A stretch of DNA of 64,000 bases from Mycobacterium sp. (lineage in GTDB: Bacteria > Actinomycetota > Actinomycetes > Mycobacteriales > Mycobacteriaceae): positions 1 through 64,000 of the forward strand of contig JARLGR010000068.1 of NCBI GenBank assembly GCA_031292665.1, written 5' to 3'. The first letter of the stretch is position 1. Each line of letters opens with the position of its first letter. Shown here piece by piece: positions 58,743-64,000 of the stretch. The position numbers were made by a program, and so were the translations under genes. Below the pieces are notes generated by a model, which did not search any database, was not told the DNA's origin, and was given only the letters and a program-made list of their open reading frames with translations.

Positions 58743-59816
58743 CTACACGAGCGCCGGCTCGCGCGGCAACAGATCGGGCAGCATCAGTCCCTCGGCCCCG
58801 GCAACCTTCCTGGCCTCGTCCCCGAGCTCCTGCCCGGTGATCGAGCCAACCGGTGTGACGGTGACCGCTCCGGAGTAGTCCGCGACGTAGAGCCATTTCG
58901 CGTCCGGGCTTTCGATCACCCGCGACGGCTGATCCGTTACGGCGACGGTGCCGACGATGTCGTGCGTGAGCGTGCACAGCACGGTGATGGCCGCGTCGCT
59001 GACCACGTAGGCGCGATCGCCGTCGCCGCTGACGGTCAGCCCGGTGAGGATGCCGCCGATGTCGCCGACCTTGCGCGTCCGGGTGATGGCGTGGCTGCGG
59101 GTGTCGATGACGTCGACCACGGCACCCGAGTCCGGAGCGCAGCTGGCCACGTAGGCGATGGCACCGTCGGGGCTCAGCGCCACATCGCGGATGGGCAAGC
59201 CGATACGGATGGTCCCGACGACGCGCGGGACGCCGTCAGCCCGCAACGCGAACACCTGCCCGCCGGCCGGGCCGTTGGCGGCCACATACAGGTGCGAGCC
59301 GTCCGGACTGACGCGCACGCATGCCGTGGTGGCGCGCGGCGCGACCGGCAGCCCGACCGTCCCGACGCGACCGGTGGCGGTGTCCAGAACGGCCAGGTCG
59401 CCGCCGTCGGCGCCGTTCCTGCTGACATAGGCGCGCTCGCCGTCGGGGCTTGCCGCCAGGTCGCTGACGCGGAGCGCCAGCGGATGGGTCGCGACGACGG
59501 TGCCGGCGCGGGCGTCGAGGACCGCGATGGCGTCGTACGCCCGGGACACCGTGCTGACGAATGCCCGGCCGCCGCCGTGACCGTCCACGGCGATCGCGAA
59601 CGGCTCGTTGAGGCCGGCAACCGTGCCAGTGACCCGGCGAGTGTCGGTGTCGATGACCGAGACGCTGTCGCTCCCACAGTTGGTCACCAGGAGCCGACCG
59701 CCGTCGGGGCTGACGACGAGGTCGCTGATCGGCCCTCGGTTGACCGCGATCCGGACCACGGTCGCTTGGCCGTCTCCATCGTCATGGGCGGCCTTACGGC
59801 CCTCCACCTTGCTCAC
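58743..59816 (-). CDS. YncE-like beta-propeller protein (Rv1057-like)
   Basis: 357 residues from GTG 59816. Six or seven blades of about 42 residues, each with an 'SPDG..LYV' type strand (for example 'VVSPDGGRLLVTNCGSDSVSV', 'AASPDGERAYVS', 'RVSPDGSHLYVAANG', 'ALSPDGAIAYVA'). No signal peptide is evident. The M. tuberculosis equivalent Rv1057 is a stress-induced propeller protein controlled by MprAB; binding partners are unknown. The upstream region is long and AT-richer than average. Confidence 0.9.
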   Translation of the reverse strand: MSKVEGRKAAHDDGDGQATVVRIAVNRGPISDLVVSPDGGRLLVTNCGSDSVSVIDTDTRRVTGTVAGLNEPFAIAVDGHGGGRAFVSTVSRAYDAIAVLDARAGTVVATHPLALRVSDLAASPDGERAYVSRNGADGGDLAVLDTATGRVGTVGLPVAPRATTACVRVSPDGSHLYVAANGPAGGQVFALRADGVPRVVGTIRIGLPIRDVALSPDGAIAYVASCAPDSGAVVDVIDTRSHAITRTRKVGDIGGILTGLTVSGDGDRAYVVSDAAITVLCTLTHDIVGTVAVTDQPSRVIESPDAKWLYVADYSGAVTVTPVGSITGQELGDEARKVAGAEGLMLPDLLPREPALV

Positions 59817-60205
59817 GCTGGCACCGCCTTTATCTGCGTCCGCGGGCGGGCAGGCATCCCTGACTAGGCGCGAGCCGCGCCGCCCGGATCAAATGGCATT
59901 TCGCGCCGAATGGCGCCGCTATGAAGCGAGTGTAGCGTCCGAATTCACGCCGCAATAAGCGAAATTATGCGGCGCCGGCCGCACATGGTTGCTCGCCTTA
60001 TTTTTCCTTTACAAAAATATTGTTAAACCGTCGCCGGGCGTCCGGCAGCGAAGTCCAAAACCCTGTCGAAAACAAGCTTTCGAAGTCGCAGCTAACGCTG
60101 CCGCCAAAGTTCCCGTCTGCCCCTCTTGTCAAAGAATTCTCAGGATCAACACCCGAAAGAGGTAAATATCACACGCACTCAACCCGCGTGGCGGGCTATG
60201 CCGCT
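59817..60205. other. 389-bp intergenic region, AT-rich in part
   Basis: It lies upstream of the propeller gene and downstream of the PE-PPE pseudogene. The part at 59990-60030 is unusually AT-rich for this genome (ttatttttcctttacaaaaa and following bases), and 60030-60180 is also below average in GC. No ORF with a domain was seen. It probably holds the propeller gene promoter on the minus strand; AT-rich DNA could be a target of Lsr2-type silencing (inference). Confidence 0.4.
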
Positions 60206-61716
60206 CTATGCCACCGGCGCAATGGCCGACACGCTGTTGACGGCCGGATAGGTGGTTGCGTAATACGACGGCGGCAGCAGTCCGATGTCGACCAGCGCGT
60301 CAGTGACCCCTTGCTGGGCACCAAGCACCAGTTGCGAACCGATGGTGGTCAGGCTGAAATTCGGGCTGGGAATGTCCGGATAAGGGGGAAGGAACACGCC
60401 CAGAGCGTTGAGCTGAGGCTGCGCCAGCGTCAACAGTTCGCCGAGCGGAGCGAAGCCGGGCAACAGCTGCGCGGGGGTGGCCACGTCGGCGTAGGCGTTC
60501 GGGTTGTAGCCCAGGTTGGCGAGCACCGTCAGATCCGGTTGCAGGAGGTCTGCCAGTGGCGTGCCGACGTAGGGCAGAGAACGCACTGGGTCCAGCAGCG
60601 GGAGGTTCTGCTTCGGAATCATGTAGTAGTGCGTGACCCCGCCGTCAGCGTAGTAGCCCGGGGACGTCGCCAGGGGCACCGCGTTCTGAATTTGCGTCGC
60701 CGTGAGGTGGGCGTATGACGGGTGCACGTAGGTGGCACCGGCGATGGCGTTGAGGTCGGCCAAGATGTTGATCGGGTATTGCGGGAAGTTGGCGACGCCG
60801 TCGTATTGGCCGGTGTAGATGGTGGTGGGATAGGGAGTGTTCGAGGGTGTCGCGCCGTAGAACGGGATGTCCAGGATCGGGATGTTGACCGTGAAGCGGG
60901 AGAAGAGCCCGCGTTCGGATTGTCGATATCGCCGATCAGCATGAACGACAGGTCGCTGGGGCTCGGCCGTTCGAAGCTCGGCAGCGCGTCGAGAGCCCTC
61001 ATCTCCAGGGTCGCTACGGCGGCGCTCTGCGAGTACCCGAACACGAGGGCTTGCGTCCCGGTGGGGAGCCCCATGATGGCGTTGTTCAGGATGAGCTCGC
61101 CCTCCGCCACCGATTGAGCCAGGGTCACACCGCTGATGCCCGGGATGTTGGCGCCCTCGGGCGTGTACAAGCCGAACGGGTTGAAACCCGTGAAGTTGGG
61201 GTTGGGCTGGATGAAGAGCCCGTTGATGGCCGCCACGTAGGACGGATCGGGTTGGGCGTTCAAGGTGCCGCCCATGATGAACGCGATCGACGAAGCGGCC
61301 GGTGTCGGCGCGCCGAGGGCGGTGGCCAGTGAGTTCGCCGCCGACCTGAGGATTCCACCGCCGATGAGCGGGTGGCCCAGCAGGGCTTGCGCCGGCGCAT
61401 TGACAGCGCCCGACGCCCCCTGCAGCAGCGACACACTGGCCGCCTCGGCGCTGTCATAAAGCCCCGCACCAACGTTCAGCAGTTGCACGAACTGGTCGTG
61501 AAAGGCCGTCGCCTACGTGGTTATCTCCCGATACCCGCTGGCGTACGAGTCGAACAACGCCGCGATCTGCACCGACACCTCGTCGGCGGCCGCGGGCAGC
61601 ACTCCCGTGGTCTTCGCCAACGCGGCCGAATTCGCCGCGCTGACCGCCGACCCGATCTTGGCCAGGTCCGCCGCCGCCGCGGTCACGATGTACGGCGCCG
61701 TAGTAACAAATGACAT
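60206..61716 (-). pseudogene. PE family protein with PE-PPE domain, two disabling lesions
   Basis: Start ATG 61716: '[20 protein letters not shown]' opens a typical PE domain. At codon 68 an in-frame TAG (61515-61513) interrupts it; reading through gives 'ATAFHDQFVQLLNVGAGLYDSAEAA', where YDSAE fits the YxxxD/E type VII secretion motif. A PE-PPE (alpha/beta hydrolase-like) domain follows with nucleophile-like 'FGYSQSAAVA'. Near 60907-60912 one base is missing, shifting 'DIDNPN' out of frame; the remainder continues in another frame as 'LFSRFTVNIPILDIPFYG' to the stop at 60206. If both lesions are real, only a 67-residue fragment is made. Confidence 0.8.
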
Positions 61717-61946
61717 CCGTGTACCTCCGGCGGCCAACCTCGAGTTTTTGTGTCCGTTTGGCTTCGAATTCCGTAATCGGCTAACGCGCAGGGTGGACCC
61801 TCATCGAGACGAGTGCGCCGGGCCGGGAAGGCCCGTTGAAGAATGCGGCAGACGGGATGCTACCCAAGGCGTAACGCTTTGTACCGCAGAGCTTTATCCG
61901 GGCGCGGGTGTCACACGAGGAGCTCACCCCTGCCCCGCCGTCGCAC

Positions 61947-63717
<1,771 letters not shown>

Positions 63718-63744
63718 AGTTCAGACACACCCCATTTCGAGCCA

Positions 63745-63752
63745 ACCGGTTA
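63745..63752. promoter_or_regulatory. Small palindrome upstream of amt
   Basis: aaccggtt, flanked by ccaaccggttaag, lies 28-35 bp upstream of the amt start within an AT-richer promoter region. It could be an operator for a nitrogen regulator, but it does not match a consensus I can state with confidence, and it fails the outer positions of the KstR motif. Confidence 0.25.
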
Positions 63753-63866
63753 AGTTCAGCTGCGGTGCGTAGTGACGCCGTGGGGTGAAGCGTCGAACGC
63801 AAATATTTCGGTCGTGTGTGCGGCGGTTTAAATATTCATGTCGGTTCCGGGCCGAAGCGGCACCGG

Positions 63867-64000
63867 CTAGCCGAACTGGGTCTGCGGGCGCGGCAACGCG
63901 GCCCCGTCGACGAGGATGTCGACCTTCTCGTTGTAGAACGCCACCAGGCCGGCGATTTGGCCGACCGCCGGCAGTGGGTAGTGGTACGTCCACGCCAAGT
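63867..64000 (-). CDS. DUF427 domain protein, C-terminal part (partial)
   Basis: The minus-strand frame entering at the right edge reads 'LAWTYHYPLPAVGQIAGLVA' then 'FYNEKVDILVDG' and stops at 63867-63869. This matches the C-terminus of the DUF427 family (a small beta-rich fold, function unknown). The N-terminus lies outside the window. It ends about 150 bp before the amt start, on the same strand. Confidence 0.8.
   Translation of the reverse strand, partial: LAWTYHYPLPAVGQIAGLVAFYNEKVDILVDGAALPRPQTQFG

Noticed and set aside
63741-63755. KstR-type operator in the amt promoter
   Set aside because: The core AACcgGTT is present but both outer T/A positions are G, and amt has no link to sterol catabolism.

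Overview
This window is chromosomal DNA of a Mycobacterium, most likely a slow grower close to the M. avium complex. The base composition is GC-rich, GTG starts and leaderless-looking promoters are frequent, and from about 7.1 kb to 59.8 kb the gene order follows, gene by gene, the block that runs from Rv1112 down to Rv1057 in M. tuberculosis H37Rv. Rv numbers in the entries are recalled equivalents assigned from order and sequence features; no search was run. No rRNA, tRNA, IS element or CRISPR array was recognised.

Positions 1-7.1 kb look accessory. They hold the tail of an unidentified gene, a small monooxygenase, an exported NlpC/P60-like protein with a repetitive Pro/Ala tail, an arsenic/metal module (arsR divergent from cadI-acr3-arsC), aqpZ, a vapB antitoxin with a truncated vapC, and a luciferase-like oxidoreductase gene flanked by a perfect 26-bp direct repeat copied from the 3' part of ychF.

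7.1-28.2 kb is conserved core: ychF, ispH, a lipid-droplet-type gene, xseA-xseB, a 3beta-hydroxysteroid dehydrogenase with a perfect KstR-type operator, a DUF4245/hydrolase/esterase operon, glpX, fum, a Pro-rich membrane protein, a membrane adenylate cyclase, a polysaccharide deacetylase, phoAT-phoH2, desA2, glyA1 and coaA. 28.2-31.4 kb is a lineage-variable patch: a small membrane protein, an O-methyltransferase, and a large membrane protein whose C-terminus appears frameshifted.

31.4-59.8 kb returns to core: a short-chain Z-prenyl diphosphate synthase; a hemolysin III protein; an mca operon that ends in a ketosteroid-isomerase-like gene; greA; sulfur amino acid genes (metB, cbs, and later a cysteine dioxygenase-rhodanese pair); lipU; fadA3; an AbiEi/DUF559-type gene bracketed by two 61-bp palindromic elements; a Bax-inhibitor-like protein; echA9-echA8; two patatin-like phospholipases; a glutamine amidotransferase; fadD14; and a beta-propeller protein. 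59.8-64 kb holds a PE/PE-PPE pseudogene with two lesions, an amt-glnB ammonium module, and the end of a DUF427 gene.

Functionally the window is rich in lipid and sterol metabolism (3beta-HSD, KSI-like protein, desA2, fadA3, echA8/9, fadD14, lipases), central carbon metabolism (glpX, fum), thiol and sulfur metabolism (mca, metB, cbs, cysteine dioxygenase) and metal stress. The most unusual structures are the bracketed DUF559 gene at 45.1-46.1 kb and the 26-bp repeat pair around the luciferase-like gene at 6.0-7.2 kb.
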